Below, one piece after another: positions 35,412 through 47,789 of a stretch of 64,000 bases of DNA. The DNA comes from Fremontodendron californicum (taxonomy: Eukaryota > Streptophyta > Magnoliopsida > Malvales > Malvaceae), in contig JAULJL010000035.1 in NCBI GenBank assembly GCA_030761205.1, forward strand, positions 11,736,001 to 11,800,000, given 5' to 3'. Below the pieces are notes generated by a model that ran no database searches, was not told the origin of the DNA, and worked only from the letters and a program-made list of their open reading frames with translations. Numbering within the stretch: position 1 is the first letter of the stretch; each line of letters begins with the position of its first letter. Position numbers and translations under genes: made by a program.

Positions 35412-36005
35412 TGCATTTACATGACATGAACTCTGTACCCGGGCTCCATGCTTTTAGAAGGAAGTAAAGTACCTACGTCCTCATGATGATCCTTTGTATG
35501 AGCTAGCGAAATACTTTTACTCATATTGAACATTTTCCATTTGAAGTCTATAATGGGTGAGGGTTAGGGGTCTTACTAATTCGCACGGACGATAGTAAGG
35601 AACAATTTGGGAACCTCTAGATCTATAATTTCTGAGCCAAGCATGTAATGATCCCTAAGAAGCCAGTCTAGTTAGAGCCATGCCAATATATATATATATG
35701 AGAGTTTTTAAATTTTGAAAAATTGTCCCCTCTTTTTTTATTCAGCATCAATGAACAAAAGAATCATCAAACTTGAAAAATGTGAAGAAAAGGTAAAAGA
35801 TATTCCTTCATGTGTCTTAGTTTAGGTCATTCTCTACATAATAGGTGAGCATGGCTTTACCTAAGGTTGGTCACCTAAGTGATGGCCGTGTATAGGGCTT
35901 ATGAATATGCTTGTATAAAGTGTGTGAAAGAACATAACAAAAAATTAAATAAGAAAATAAATAATAAAATAAAAACAAATAGATTAAGACCATTCGTTAA
36001 GACCT
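35412..36005. other. Intergenic sequence
   Basis: No reading frame or element boundary recognised. May include the undefined left end of the LTR that follows. Confidence 0.35.
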
Positions 36006-37398
36006 AGGACCACATAAGATCAATTACTGGCTCGACTCTCGAAGTCTCTAGTAGAGTTGCCAAACTATCATAACGTGTAAATATGAAGATTCGACCACTG
36101 ACACAAAGAGGAGTCGCCACTAATCTTTTATGTTAGATGTGATTAGTCACCTTTATGAATCTGTTTTCTTTAAGTTAATCCTAAGCTTGTCTAAGACACC
36201 TAAAAAATAAGCTTTAGTCTACATTTTTCAGAACTAGGTTCGAAAGTTCAGTTACGAGTGAGGAATGATTGGCACTCCCACAGCGTCCATCCAAAAGATG
36301 GAACCTAATTAGTCTTATGTAGTCCTAGAGTGTTCTTAATTAAATAGTTTTATTTATCTTAATTTTATTTTATTATTATTTAAGTATTTAAAATATTGTA
36401 AAATTTTAGAATTCTTTCCACCATTGAAGGATAATTCTAAAAATTTCTCTCACCTCAAGAGTTTTCAAAAAAAACTATTTGTTCTTATAGAGAGGCTCCG
36501 TCGTCGGAATTATTATATTTAAATATTGGAAAAAATTTAACCCTTTCCATCATTCGAGAGTAATTCTAAAAATTTCCTTCACCTCAAGATTCTTCAAAAG
36601 AAATCATTTGTTTTATGAAGAGGTTTCATCGTCGATTTTATTTTTGAGATTTATAAATAAATAAAAAGTTCCTAGATTTAGAATCTAAATTTGTTTTAAT
36701 TTTTAAAAAAGATTTATCTTTATTTTATCATTATTATTTGATTTGAAAATAAATATCGATTATTGGTATTGAAATCTTTCTTTAAACTCTCCATCATGTT
36801 GGTGGAATTTAGGAAAATTTTCTCACCCAATTGTTTTTTAGAAAATCGACCATTGCGACTCCCTTAAAATTCCATCATTGGAAAGATTTCAATTTATTCA
36901 ATGTTCAAGTGAATTGATTTGTTTTGTTTTAATATTTCTAAATATTTGTTCATTTTTTAAAAAAAAATATCATATTTAACTAAATTTTAAATTAATAAAC
37001 ATATTTAAAGATAAAGGGACAAGAAATACATAAATAAACAATAAATTAATAAAAAAATTAAAAATTATCAAATTATATAAGTAAACAAACAGACAAATAA
37101 ATAAATAATTTAAACCAACCAACCAACAAATAAATAAATAATAAATAAAACATTTACCACAAATTGAGCCTAGCCCAATTAAAAGAAACAAATGGGCTAC
37201 TGGAATGGAGCGGCTGTGCGGTTGGATCGGATCGGATCGATAGGTCAAGGTGCTGTTAGCTGCTAGTGGATGAATTGGAAATAAGTCGGGTCACTTGTGG
37301 ATCAACACGTAGATTCCTTGTACAAAATGCACTGTTTCATTCAAGCTATAAAAACCTAAAAATTTCTTTTCTCTTCATTTTTCTCTTTTCTTTTGTCT
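36006..37398. mobile_element. Tat/Ogre-like LTR fragment (copy D), left part
   Basis: 'gaggagtcgccactaatctttta...gatgtgattagtcacc' and 'ctaggttcgaaagttcagttac...gcactcccacagcg' (36105-36290) correspond to the start of solo LTR copy B (18265-18470). The rest is diverged and AT-rich. It contains three related segments around '(c)tttccaccattgaa(g)ga...taattctaaaaatttc' at about 36410, 36540 and 36780. It is interrupted by the hAT at 37407 and resumes at 41503. The exact left end was not found. Confidence 0.55.
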
Positions 37399-38417
37399 CT
37401 CCTATTTAAGGGTGTTCATTCGGTTAATTCGGTTAATAACCGAACCGAATTACCCATAACCGAATTAACCGAAATTATTTTTCTATTAACCGTTAACCGA
37501 ACCGAATAGTTAGTTCGGTTAATTAACCGAACCGAAATTATTTCGGTTAATTCGGTCGGTTTCCGAACTAACCGAAATAAATAAGAAATTTATTTTGCTA
37601 ACCTATTTTTTTACATGATTTTGCATCCAAATTATCCATCAAAGTCCAACCAATCAAAATCCAAAAGCAAAGCATATTATAAAATCCAAATATGAAACAA
37701 ACACAACTAAGAAAATATGATAAAGCATGAACATTACATAGTCTCAAAGCAAAGAAGCACAGACATAGCAAAGGCAATAACTAAGCAATAACAAACAGCC
37801 TACTAACCAAAGGCAATAACTCAATAAGCAATAACAAACAAACAGCCTACTAACCCATAAACCAAAGGCAGTAAGCAATAACAAACATCCCTACTAAGTA
37901 CTAACCAAGGGCAATGGCCAGTGGCTGCAACTCAATAACATACACAGACTTAAAACATAACATACAATAACAAACTTAATAAATACTCTTGTCTTCATTA
38001 CAAACATCTTCAAAGGGAGCAACAAGCCAAGTAGGCAGTAGCCAACAACCAACAGAAATACAAATGCTACACTGTCATCTCCATCCAGGTGTAAGCTCTC
38101 TACCTTCATCAATATCCAATTGTCCTACAAAATATATGTAAAAATAGAAAATAATATTATTATTAGAATTTAAAAATAAATCAAATAACATAATTACATA
38201 AACTATATTACATAATCTTACCCTTCAACTAACACTAGCTCATGAATTAACGGTAGGCTCTAATGCATTCCAAGATAAATCTAAAAACCCAAAAGAAAAA
38301 CAAATAAAGATAAACATTAACAAAAATATTTGTAGTTCATAGAATAAAAGGAAAGTAATAATTATACCATTTTCAATTTTTTCAAGATCTTGTAACTGTT
38401 CTTCATTGTTGATGTCT

Positions 38418-40431
38418 TCATTTGTTGATTTCTGAATCCAATTCTTGAGTACAAACTAGGGCTTGTACAACTCTAGGAGTTAAAGAACTCCTTAATGAAT
38501 CAAGCACACGTCCCCCGGTACTAAATGCGGACTCAGAAGCAACAGTAGAAATTGGAACAGCTAAAACATCTTTGGCCAAGTGTGAAAGGATAGGAAACCT
38601 AGGGCTATTGAGTTTCCACCATCCTAAAATATCAAATCATCAACATCTGCCTCATTAGTCTCATTTAAATACTTATCCAATTCTGACTTTTGATCCCCAT
38701 CACCAGATTCAACTACATGCTTATGATACTTTGATTTCATACGCTTCTTTAGTTTTTGTTGTGGTTCTACAGAAGTATGTGGTGTCACACTTGATTTTCC
38801 ATTATCATTTGGAAGTGGAGGTAAATACTCATCATACAATTCATATAAAACTTCCTTCAACCTTTGCACCATTCTCAAACCTTTTCACCCTCATACATAT
38901 CTCGAATTGCAAAATCTGCATATTTATATTTATGCCTAGGATCTAGAACAACAGCAACAAAAACAAGCATATTAATCTTCTCAATGTTGCCCCAGTATTT
39001 ATCATATTTATCTTTCATCCTCATGGCCATCAAACCAAATTCAATATTTTCATTTAATTGAGACTCTCGCAAAAGACAATCCATTTCAGCAAGTTCATCA
39101 AAAAAAATGTTGGATGTGACATACAAAGTGCCAGAAACTCGCACAGTGAGTTCATAGAAGTGTTCTAAGAAGTCCCTCAAGTTTCTAACAGTAGTCCAAT
39201 CCTCTTCAGAAGACCAACCTTCCCCCAACTCAAGTTCAACTCTAAAATTGTTATCTTGCTCTTCGAATCTCTCAAAATCTCTTTCAAATTTCTGAGCACT
39301 ATCTAACATCAAGTAGGTAGAGTTCCACCTAGTACTAACATCGAGACACAACAACTTTTTGCTTTCTATTTTTTCCATCTCAACACACTCCTTAAATTTT
39401 TTAAATCTAGCTGGAGATTGCCTCACATATCTTACAGCCCCCCTGACACGTGCAACAGATTTATTCATTTCTTTCAAACCTTCAACCACAATCAAATTCA
39501 CAATGTGTGCAATGCATCTCATATGAAGGTATTTACCATTTAAAATACAACCCCCCCGCTGCCCAAACTTTTTTCTCAAATAACCAACAGCAACATCATT
39601 TGCACTTGCATTATCAAGTGTTATAGTGAACAATTTATCAATCCCCCAACTAAGTAAACATTTCTCTACCAACATGCCTATGGCCTCACCTTTATGACTA
39701 GAAATTGGACAAAAGTTTATGATTTTTTTATTCAATTTCCAATCATTATCAATAAAGTGAACCGTAAGACACAAAGAATTAACTCTTTGCAAAGATGTCC
39801 ATGTGTCCGTAGTTAGACAAACTCTTGTACATGACTTTTTCAAAAATTGCTTCATTTTTATCCTCTCATCTAAGTAAAACTGATAAACATCCCTAGTCAC
39901 AGTAGTTCGTGAAGGAATATGAAACCTAGGACATGCCCTAGACATAAATTTTCTAAAGCCTTCACTTTCTACAAACCTAAAAGGTAATTCATCAATCACA
40001 ATCATTTCTGCTAAACCTTTCCTAATTCCATCTTGATCAAATTTCCAAGTTGTAATATGCCCTTCCCCTTCAAGACCCCTATGACTAAGTAAAACTAGTT
40101 GGGCTTGTGCAGTGTCAACATTAGCAGGATTTTGTTTGCATTGGTTCATGTGATATTTTAGTGATCGAGTGCCATTTCTCTTTACATCACAACAAAATTC
40201 CTTATCACAATGATTACATCTACTCTTTGTATCACCCTCACTAGTAACAAATTTAGTAAAATGAGACCATACTTCTGACCCTGGGGGCATGGCTTTTCTT
40301 TTCCTCCCTTGAGCAGTCCCAGTTTGCTGTTTTGCTTGACTTGAAGCTTCAGCTGCTGAACTTCCGTCATGTTCTGTGTTAAGAGGACTAGGAGTAACAC
40401 TAGCCTCAAGAGAGTCTACTTCAGTGGACAT
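38418..40431 (-). pseudogene. hAT transposase (BED-type), two frameshifts
   Basis: Starts at ATG 40429-40431. Residues 50-100 form a BED-type zinc finger (C72-x2-C75...H94-x3-C98) for DNA binding. The catalytic region follows (LTTDTWTSLQRVNSLCLTVHFID, later TLDNASANDVAV and LLCLDVSTRWNSTYLML), as in DAYSLEEPER/RICESLEEPER-type plant transposases. The frame is open for 518 residues to about 38875, continues in a second frame to 38624, and in a third to a stop at 38418-38420. The third segment holds the dimerisation motif (STVASESAFSTGGRVLD). Each shift is explained by one base. Either this copy is recently inactivated or the two shifts are sequence errors; the rest is well preserved. Confidence 0.88.
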
Positions 40432-40839
40432 CTACAAAGATACAAGAAAACAATAGTCTATTAGTCCATCGAATTTTATCATGAACTAGTTTGAGTTTAA
40501 AACCCAATAAAAGAGAACTATTATCTTGCAATTGCATATAAAACCCAATAAAAGAGAATTTTATCATGAACTAGTTTGAGTTTAATTTCAGAGCAGAATC
40601 GAATTTTATCATGAACTAGTTTGTTTTAGGGTTAGGGTTTCTATTGTTCTTACTGCAATTAGGGGGTTTCTGCGGAGATTAATGTAATTCGTGTTTTGGT
40701 GCAATCGGGAATTTTTATTTTTATCCTATTTGGTTTCAATAGCTAGGGTTTTGGTAGAGCATGGAATCTGATCAAGGCACACAAAAAATTCAAAACATAT
40801 TCAAAACATAAATTCAAAATATACCTTGTAGGTCCTGAG

Positions 40840-40994
40840 AGAGGTCCTGAGAGCCGAGACTGAGAGGGGCTGAGCCTGAGACCGAGAGGGGCTGAGCCTG
40901 AGAGGGGCTGACTGAGAGAGGTCCAGACTTCACCTGACTCCTGAGACTGAGATTGAGAGCCGAGAGGGGCTGAGAGAGAGAGGTGAGAGTCGAG

Positions 40995-41040
<46 letters not shown>

Positions 41041-41215
41041 GAGAGTCGAGACTGAGAGAGAAAGGTGAGATCGAGAGTTCGAGACTGAGATCTGAGAGAG
41101 GTGAGAGTCGAGACTGAGAGAGAAAGGTGAGATCGAGAGTTCGAGACTGAGATCTGAGAGAGGTGAGATCGAGACTGAGAGAGAGAGAGAGGTGAGATCG
41201 AGACTGAGAGGCAGG
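40840..41215 (-). repeat. GA-rich minisatellite upstream of the hAT transposase
   Basis: GAGAG and 'gagccgagactgagaggggctga' units, with a pure (GA)n run near 41000-41036 and a ~68-bp duplication (41037-41170, unit 'gtgagagtcgagactgagagagaaag...'). On the transcribed strand this is a CT-rich leader 0.4-0.8 kb before the start codon. Confidence 0.85.
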
Positions 41216-41502
41216 GGATGAGGGGATTAGAGTTAGGTTATTAGGGTTTTTTAATATATAAATTAATTTAAATTTTTTTTATCAAAACTCATAAAATACT
41301 GTCGTTTTAAGCATTTCAGTTAATTCGTGTAATTCGGTTATTTTCGCTTAACCGAACCGAATTAACCGAAAACCGAAATTCTTCAAAACCTTTAACCGTT
41401 CACCGAACCGAATTTTATTCGGTTAACCGATTAACCGAAACGAATTAAATTTCGGTCGGTTAATTCGGTTAAAACCGAATAGTGAACATCCCTACTCCTA
41501 TT

Positions 41503-42584
41503 TCTTCTCTCTCTGCCTTCTTTTAACACTTTTTTCTCTCAATCGTCGGCTTCAACCCTTTTGCAGAATCCATCGGTGGTTCACCATTGTTTTCAATTTT
41601 TGGCGGTTGGAAAATTTAAATGGTCACAAAAAACTTCAACGTTTTTCCAGAAACCACCATAGCTTTATGATTCCAGAATTTGGCCACTGTGTGTCGCCGT
41701 CTGTCGACCTCCAAACTAGAAAAGATTTTTTTTTTTTTTTTTCTGAATCCTCTTAATCCCTTTGTTCTTTTTATTGGCCTAGACTTTCTTAAGTCTTCGT
41801 AGAATTTCCTAGATTTAAATTTAAAGTTTCAAATACCCATTGGCCTAAACCTATTCTACCACCGTCCAAAAGTGTTTCCTCTCTTCCTCTAATTCCCAAT
41901 ATAGAAAACTCCAAAAAAAAAAAACCAAAACTGGCAACTCGAAAAACCTTAGGAAACTGTAAAAAATTCCCTTTTATTTTTTTGCTTTTTGTGTTGCCCT
42001 CTGAATTATTGTGTTTCTATGCTTTTTGATCGTCCATTGTTATTGTTTCATTCGAGATGAAGTTGTTTATATGGTTGTGTTTTTAACAGAGTCCTAATTT
42101 GCTTTGAATTTAATTTTGGTTTTCTTAAAAAAAACTTCAAAACAGAAGTTTTTTTTTTTGGTTTTGGATTCAAAGTCTTTAAAAGCTTCGTGAGTGATTT
42201 AATTTTCATGTTGCTCTTTTTTTTCTTTTTATGCTTTTTTAATTTTTTTGTATTCTCTACCGAATAATAGTAGAAAATAAAGAAAAAGATAAGAAAATAA
42301 GAAACAGAAAAGAAATGAGAAATTAATAATAAGGAAAATAAATATAAAGAGAAAATAAAAAAAAAAAAAAAAAAAAAAAAAGAGAAGAGAAGAGAAGAGA
42401 AAAGAAAGAAATAAAAGAATAGATATGGACTGGCCCAATTTTCTAACAATTGATTTCATACCCGTTTTAAAAATTAAGACCATAACCAATTAAAAGCCCA
42501 AAAATAAATTAAGGTCCCATGATCAATTTAGGGCTCGAAAACAAATTAAAATTCAAATGTGTCAGACAAAATCTGATGTTTACA
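41503..42584. mobile_element. Tat/Ogre-like LTR fragment (copy D), right part
   Basis: Continuation after the hAT insertion, ending CAGACAAAATCTGATGTTTACA at 42584, the diverged counterpart of the ends of copies A-C. Contains homopolymer and purine-rich stretches (42230-42420). The long frames there on the minus strand are runs of Phe/Leu/Lys codons from base bias and are not genes. Confidence 0.5.
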
Positions 42585-42873
42585 ATGTACATGAGTAAAA
42601 ATGCATTCAATGTCTAGGCATTGGAAGCAAAAATATAGAAAATTTCTACTGTAACAATAAAAAAAAGGAATCAAAAACTAAAACATAGGAAATTTTCATG
42701 TTAAATATATATTTTTATATATAAAAGTGTAAACTTCAAAAGTATATAAGTATATATACTTTAGGGTTTTTGCTAACTTTTTTTGTCTCAAAATTATTTA
42801 GTAGTTATCCTTAATTTTATATATTTTATACAAAATATACCATTTTCTTTTTCTTTCTTTTTTTAAAGAAAGG
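42585..42873. other. AT-rich spacer
   Basis: Nothing recognised. Confidence 0.4.
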
Positions 42874-42883
42874 GATTATTTTG

Positions 42884-43639
42884 GGCTTTTTTATACTAAT
42901 ATAGCTAAAAAAAAAATTAAACCCCAAATTACCTATACTTTTAGATTATTTCCCAAAATACGCCTGTTTTAAAATTAGCTGGGAAATCGCCACCCCCCAT
43001 GGCGATTTCCCAGCATAAAAATATTGATTTTGGCTAAAAATACCAAGGGAAATCGCCATGGGGGGTGGCGATTTCCCTTGGTATTTTTTTCAAAATTTGA
43101 TAAAAATACCAAGGGAAATCGCCACCCCCCATGGCGATTTCCCTTGGTATTTTTAACCAAATTTGTAAAAAGAATGAAGGGAAATCGCCATGGGGGGTGG
43201 CGATTTCCCTTCATGTAATTTTTTTTTTTTTTTTAATAAATCAACAAATTTTAATTTTTTTTAATTTGTAAATTTTATTTTTTTAATTTAAAAATTATAA
43301 ATTAAATTAAGTTTCTTATTAAATTTAAATATGGAAAATTTTATTTCTTATAAAAATGAAAAAAACAAAATAATATTTCTTCTTAAATTAAAAAAATCAA
43401 AAATTATATTTGTAAGTTTTGTTTAAAATTTAAAATTTTGTAAGTTTTAAAATTTTGTAAGTTTTGTTTTTTAATTTTAAATTTTATAAATTAAATTAAA
43501 ATAATTTTTTATAATTAAAAAAAAATTCGTAAGGTAAATTTTATTATTTAAAATTTATGAACAAATTTTTTTAAATTTTGTTAATTGATTTGTATTAGAT
43601 AAAAACAAAAAACAAACAAAAAACTTGCATTACATTTTC
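42884..43639 (+). repeat. Left terminal inverted repeat of the MULE
   Basis: Carries four 31-bp hairpin units at about 42985, 43051, 43113 and 43180: arms GGGAAATCGCCA and TGGCGATTTCCC around a 7-bp C-run or G-run loop. Loop polarity alternates from unit to unit. The rest (43215-43639) is AT-rich. Frames reading GNRHPPWRFP/GNRHGGWRFP on both strands are translations of the hairpins, not proteins. Confidence 0.93.
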
Positions 43640-43642
43640 ATG

Positions 43643-44766
43643 TCCATCAAATGCTGGAGAAAATATTGGAACTTGATTCTTTCTGCAATGGATAAGACTG
43701 ATGATATAGGTTTTTAGACAGGTTTCAGCTATTTTCCAGTCCATCAAATGCTGGAGAAAATATTGGAACTTGATTCTTTCTGCAATGGATAAGACTGATG
43801 ATATAGGTTTTTAGACAGGTTTCAGCTATTTTCCAGTCCATCAAATGCTGGATAAAATATTGGAACTTGATTTTTTCTGCAATGGATAAGACTGATGATA
43901 TAGGTTTTTAGACAGGTTTCAGCTATTTTCCAGTCCATCAAATGCTGGAGAAAATATTGGAACTTGATTCTTTCTGCAATGGATAAGACTGATGATATAG
44001 GTTTTTAGACAGGTTTCAGCTATTTTCCAGTCCATCAAATGCTGGAGAAAATATTGGAACTTGATTTTTTCTGCAATGGATAAGACTGATGATATAGGTT
44101 TTTAGACAGGTTTCAGCTATTTTCCAGTCCATCAAATGCTGGAGAAAATATTGGAACTTGATTCTTTCTGCAATGGATAAGACTGATGATATAGGTTTTT
44201 AGACAGGTTTCAGCTATTTTCCAGTCCATCAAATGCTGGAGAAAATATTGGAACTTGATTCTTTCTGCAATGGATAAGACTGATGATATAGGTTTTTAGA
44301 CAGGTTTCAGCTATTTTCCAGTCCATCAAATGCTGGATAAAATATTGGAACTTGATTTTTTCTGCAATGGATAAGACTGATGATATAGGTTTTTAGACAG
44401 GTTTCAGCTATTTTCCAGTCCATCAAATGCTGGAGAAAATATTGGAACTTGATTCTTTCTGCAATGGATAAGACTGATGATATAGGTTTTTAGACAGGTT
44501 TCAGCTATTTTCCAGTCCATCAAATGCTGGAGAAAATATTGGAACTTGATTTTTTCTGCAATGGATAAGACTGATGATATAGGTTTTTAGACAGGTTTCA
44601 GCTATTTTCCAGTCCATCAAATGCTGGAGAAAATATTGGAACTTGATTCTTTCTGCAATGGATAAGACTGATGATATAGGTTTTTAGACAGGTTTCAGCT
44701 ATTTTCCAGTCCATCAAATGCTGGAGAAAATATTGGAACTTGATTCTTTCTGCAATGGATGAGACA
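43643..44766 (+). repeat. 97-bp tandem array, 11 full units plus part of a 12th
   Basis: Units start at 43643 and every 97 bp to 44710, each beginning TCCATCAAATGCTGGA. Two variable sites define three variants, GAG...GATTC (A), GAT...GATTT (B) and GAG...GATTT (C), ordered A A B A C A A B A C A A. The array is therefore a higher-order repeat of five units (485 bp). It sits between the left terminal repeat and the transposase start, where promoter elements would lie. Confidence 0.95.
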
Positions 44767-45006
44767 AATGATGGGATTTATCAATGACATTTTGCATTGA
44801 ATAAGTTATAACTTTTTCAGTCAAATAGTCAAAGGATGGGATTTGTTATCTGGTACAACATAATGAACCATTATAAATTCATAATACTTATGAAGGTTTA
44901 CAATACCCCCATACAACAGTTTTTCAATCAGATTTTTCCTGAGTGCTAAAACCTCCTCATTCTCATTCTCATCCTTCTATATTTCTTCTTTCTTTTGCTA
45001 CACAAC

Positions 45007-47740
45007 ATGAGCAATAGAGTGATCGCATTGGTCTACTATAATGGCCAAATTCATAATACTGACGAAGGTGCTACCTTTGATTGTGAACGTCCAAAAAGTT
45101 TTCGTGTTGAAGACGACGTCACATTAGAGGAACTGAAGCTGCAAATTCATACAAAAATTAAAGCTGGAACTAGAAAAAGAGTTTCAGAGGTTAAGTACAG
45201 GCATCCTCTTTCTATTGGTGAAGGATGTGTCCGATATAGAACATTTCCACTTGAAGATGATGATGATGTCAGATGCATGTTTTATGCTCATGAGACATTT
45301 GCAAATGTTGGTGTCCTTGAGTTATATGCTGACATAGATGATGTTGACGATGATTGCGGCCCTTCAAATGTTCGCACAACAGAAAACTTTCCCATAGAAG
45401 ATTATGATTCTGGGTCGTTCTATGTTGACACTACATACGACGTTCCCACAGAAGAAGTCGTGCCCTTATCTCAAGCTACAACTTTTCAGACTTCATTAGT
45501 CTCACAAACCCTAATTCCTACTACCCTCGAAGATGAGCCAGCTGGTGTTGATCCTGTTCGTCCACGTGGAGTCCATGGTGAAGATGTTGGTGAATTTAGT
45601 GAGCAAGAAGAGGATGCTGAATTCGCAAGTGATGACAATACTGATTCTGACCCAGACGTCGTCCCTGCTGAGATCAACACTCATGGAGATATCAACACTC
45701 ATCGAGATATTCCCCCATATCAGGCTGCATCCCATATGCATACACTGGATCTGGAGGCAATGCATGTGCCGGAATTTCCAGAGTATGTTCATACATTAGC
45801 TACGCCTCTGACATTTGATCCATCTGCACTTGATCTGTGTGTTGGGTTACAATTCCCAACGAAAGAGGCTGTGGTTTCAGCTATCAAGCACTATAACATC
45901 AAAAACTCTGTAGATTACAGAGTAATTGAATCTGAGCCGACGAAATATTATGCCAAGTGCTTAATGTATGGGAATGGGTGTAATTGGAGAATAAGGGCAA
46001 CTTTTATGAAGAAGAAACATCTATGGGAGATTAGAAAATATGAAGGGCCTCATACTTGCACATCGGCGAGTATTTCACAAGATCATTGCAAGTTAGATTG
46101 TAACATGATCTGCTCATGCATTTTGTCATTGGTCCAAGCAAATCCGGAGATTTCCGTTTCAGTTTTGATCGCTGAGATGCGAATCCGGTATGGATACATG
46201 ACCTCCTACAAGAAAACATGGCAAGCAAAGCAAAAGGCAATTGTTCGAGTATTTGGCGATTGGGAAAGATCGTACAATCAGCTACCTAAATGGTTAGGTG
46301 CAATGCAACATTTCGTGCCTGGTACAATTGTGGAATTGCAAACGATACCTGCATATCACGGTGATCGATTGGTCCAAGGTAAGAGAATATTCCATCGACT
46401 ATTTTGGACATTTAAGTCGTGCATTGAAGGGTATCCGTATTGTAAACCAATTGTGCAAATAGACGGTACTTTCTTATATGGAAAATACAAAGGCACATTA
46501 TTGTTAGCTATTGCACAAGATGGCAATCGAAACATACTGCCAATTGCCTTTGCCATTGTGGAGGGTGAGACAACAGAGGCTTGGTCATTCTTTCTCAGTA
46601 ACTTGCGCAGACACGTGACAAAACAGCCTGGCATTTGCTTGCTGTCTGATCGACATGAAGCCATCAAAGCTGCGATTAGACGCAATGGTGGATGGAATCC
46701 TCCACATGCATATTCAGTGTACTGCATTCGACACATTGCAGCGAACTTTATGAAAAAGTTTAACAATAAGGAATTGCGTCGACAAATTGTTAACATGGGT
46801 ATGGAATCAAATCATAGTTATTTTATCTCTTATATTTCGTTTAGCATATAAAATAATATTGAAATTCAAAAGTTTTTTGTTTTTAAATTTATTAGGATAC
46901 GAGTTGAGGCGACCGAATTTTCATTTCATGTATGACAATCTTCGTGGAGAAAATGCAGAGGCGGCTAACTGGCTTGATAGGATCCCCAAGGAGAAGTGGG
47001 CGCAGTCATATGATCAAGGAAGGCGTTATGGCCATATGACAACCAACCTAGCTGAATCTATCAATTCGGTGTTGAAGGGAACGCGTCATCTTCCCATTAC
47101 TGCTTTAGTGCAATCAACATATTATAGGTTGGCTGCACTTTTTGTTAAGATGGGGAACAAACAAATTGCCATGATGGAGGGAGGGCACACATATTGTGAA
47201 ACAGTCACACAAGCTATGCAAGAAAATCGCACGAAAGCTAACTCCCACATTGTTCGTAATTTTACGCGAGCAAATCAATCTTTTCTGGTTGAAGAGTTAG
47301 TTGCTCCACAAGAGGGTGTTTCTGCAATGAAGTACAAAGTCAACCTCAGTGACATGTGGTGTGATTGTGGAAAGTTTCAAGCACAAAGGTTCCCTTGTTC
47401 ACATGTAGTTGCTGCCTGTGCACATGTCCATGTAGATTGCATGCAATATGTGGACAAAGTCTATAAACTGGAAAATATATTGAATGTTTATAGACATGAG
47501 TTCGAAGCTGTTGGAAATGAAGGTTACTGGCCTCAATATGATGGTCCAGAAGTGTGTCCCAATCAAGAAATGCGGAGAAATCCACATGGTCGGCCAAAAT
47601 CAAGTCGTATTCGTAATGAAATGGACCTCAGGGAGAAAGGCCAACCAAAACGTTGTGGATTATGCAGAAACGGAGGTCATAACCGTCGAAATTGTCCGCA
47701 ACGATTTGGCACATTGGGGGAGACTTCGCATCAACAATAA
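45007..47740 (+). CDS. MULE transposase (MuDR-type), two exons
   Basis: Exons 45007-46798 and 46896-47740, joined by a 97-bp GT-AG intron; the spliced frame is 878 residues. The start is ATG 45007 (MSNRVIALVYYNGQI). Domains in order: an N-terminal PB1-like segment (about 1-105); an acidic linker; a Mutator DNA-binding domain (about 275-360: LQFPTKEAVVSAIKHYN...CNWRIRATF...HTC); the MULE transposase core (about 480-575) with VQIDGTF (D near 485), LLSDRH (D548) and the CIRHIAANF signature; a SWIM zinc finger (WCDCGK...FPCSH, near 751); and a C-terminal CCHC knuckle CGLCRNGGHNRRNC (near 850). It would cut and rejoin the element at its terminal repeats in the nucleus. No stop or frameshift was seen, so it may be active. 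Confidence 0.93.
46799..46895 (+). other. Intron of the MULE transposase
   Basis: GTATGGAATC...TTTATTAG, AT-rich. Splicing joins ...NMG to YELRRPNFHF in frame. Reading through it gives a stop at 46849-46851. Confidence 0.85.
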
Positions 47741-47789
47741 ATGAATTACATGTTTTTCTCAACTTATCATGTACTTTGGATTATAAGGG

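Larger units (their letters stand above)
37399..41502 (-). mobile_element. hAT transposon, 4.1 kb, transposase broken
   Basis: Target duplications CTCCTATT (37399-37406 and 41495-41502) flank an element from TAAGGGTGTTCA (37407) to TGAACATCCCTA (41494). Both subterminal regions (37415-37580 and 41318-41485) are packed with AACCGAAT/ATTCGGTTAA motifs. A transposase gene lies on the minus strand. The 37580-38400 segment downstream of it is AT-rich with repeats of 'ccaaaggcaataa...aacaaacagcc' (37795-37890). Confidence 0.93.

Noticed and set aside
38731..39061. Plus-strand ORFs over the hAT transposase
   Set aside because: Antisense shadows of a clearly recognised transposase.
42048..42489. Phe/Leu-rich frames resembling membrane proteins
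   Set aside because: Produced by homopurine/homopyrimidine runs in LTR copy D; no motif and no plausible gene context.
42975..43218. Opposed ORFs with repeated GNRHPPWRFP/GNRHGGWRFP peptides (also 48195-48456)
   Set aside because: These are translations of the palindromic hairpin units, equally open on both strands and in both terminal repeats; not proteins.
43643..44766. CRISPR-like array
   Set aside because: Units are contiguous 97-bp tandem copies without variable spacers, in plant DNA within a transposon.
46799..46895. Apparent split of the MULE transposase into two ORFs
   Set aside because: Explained by a 97-bp GT-AG intron. The joined frame reads smoothly through the conserved region.
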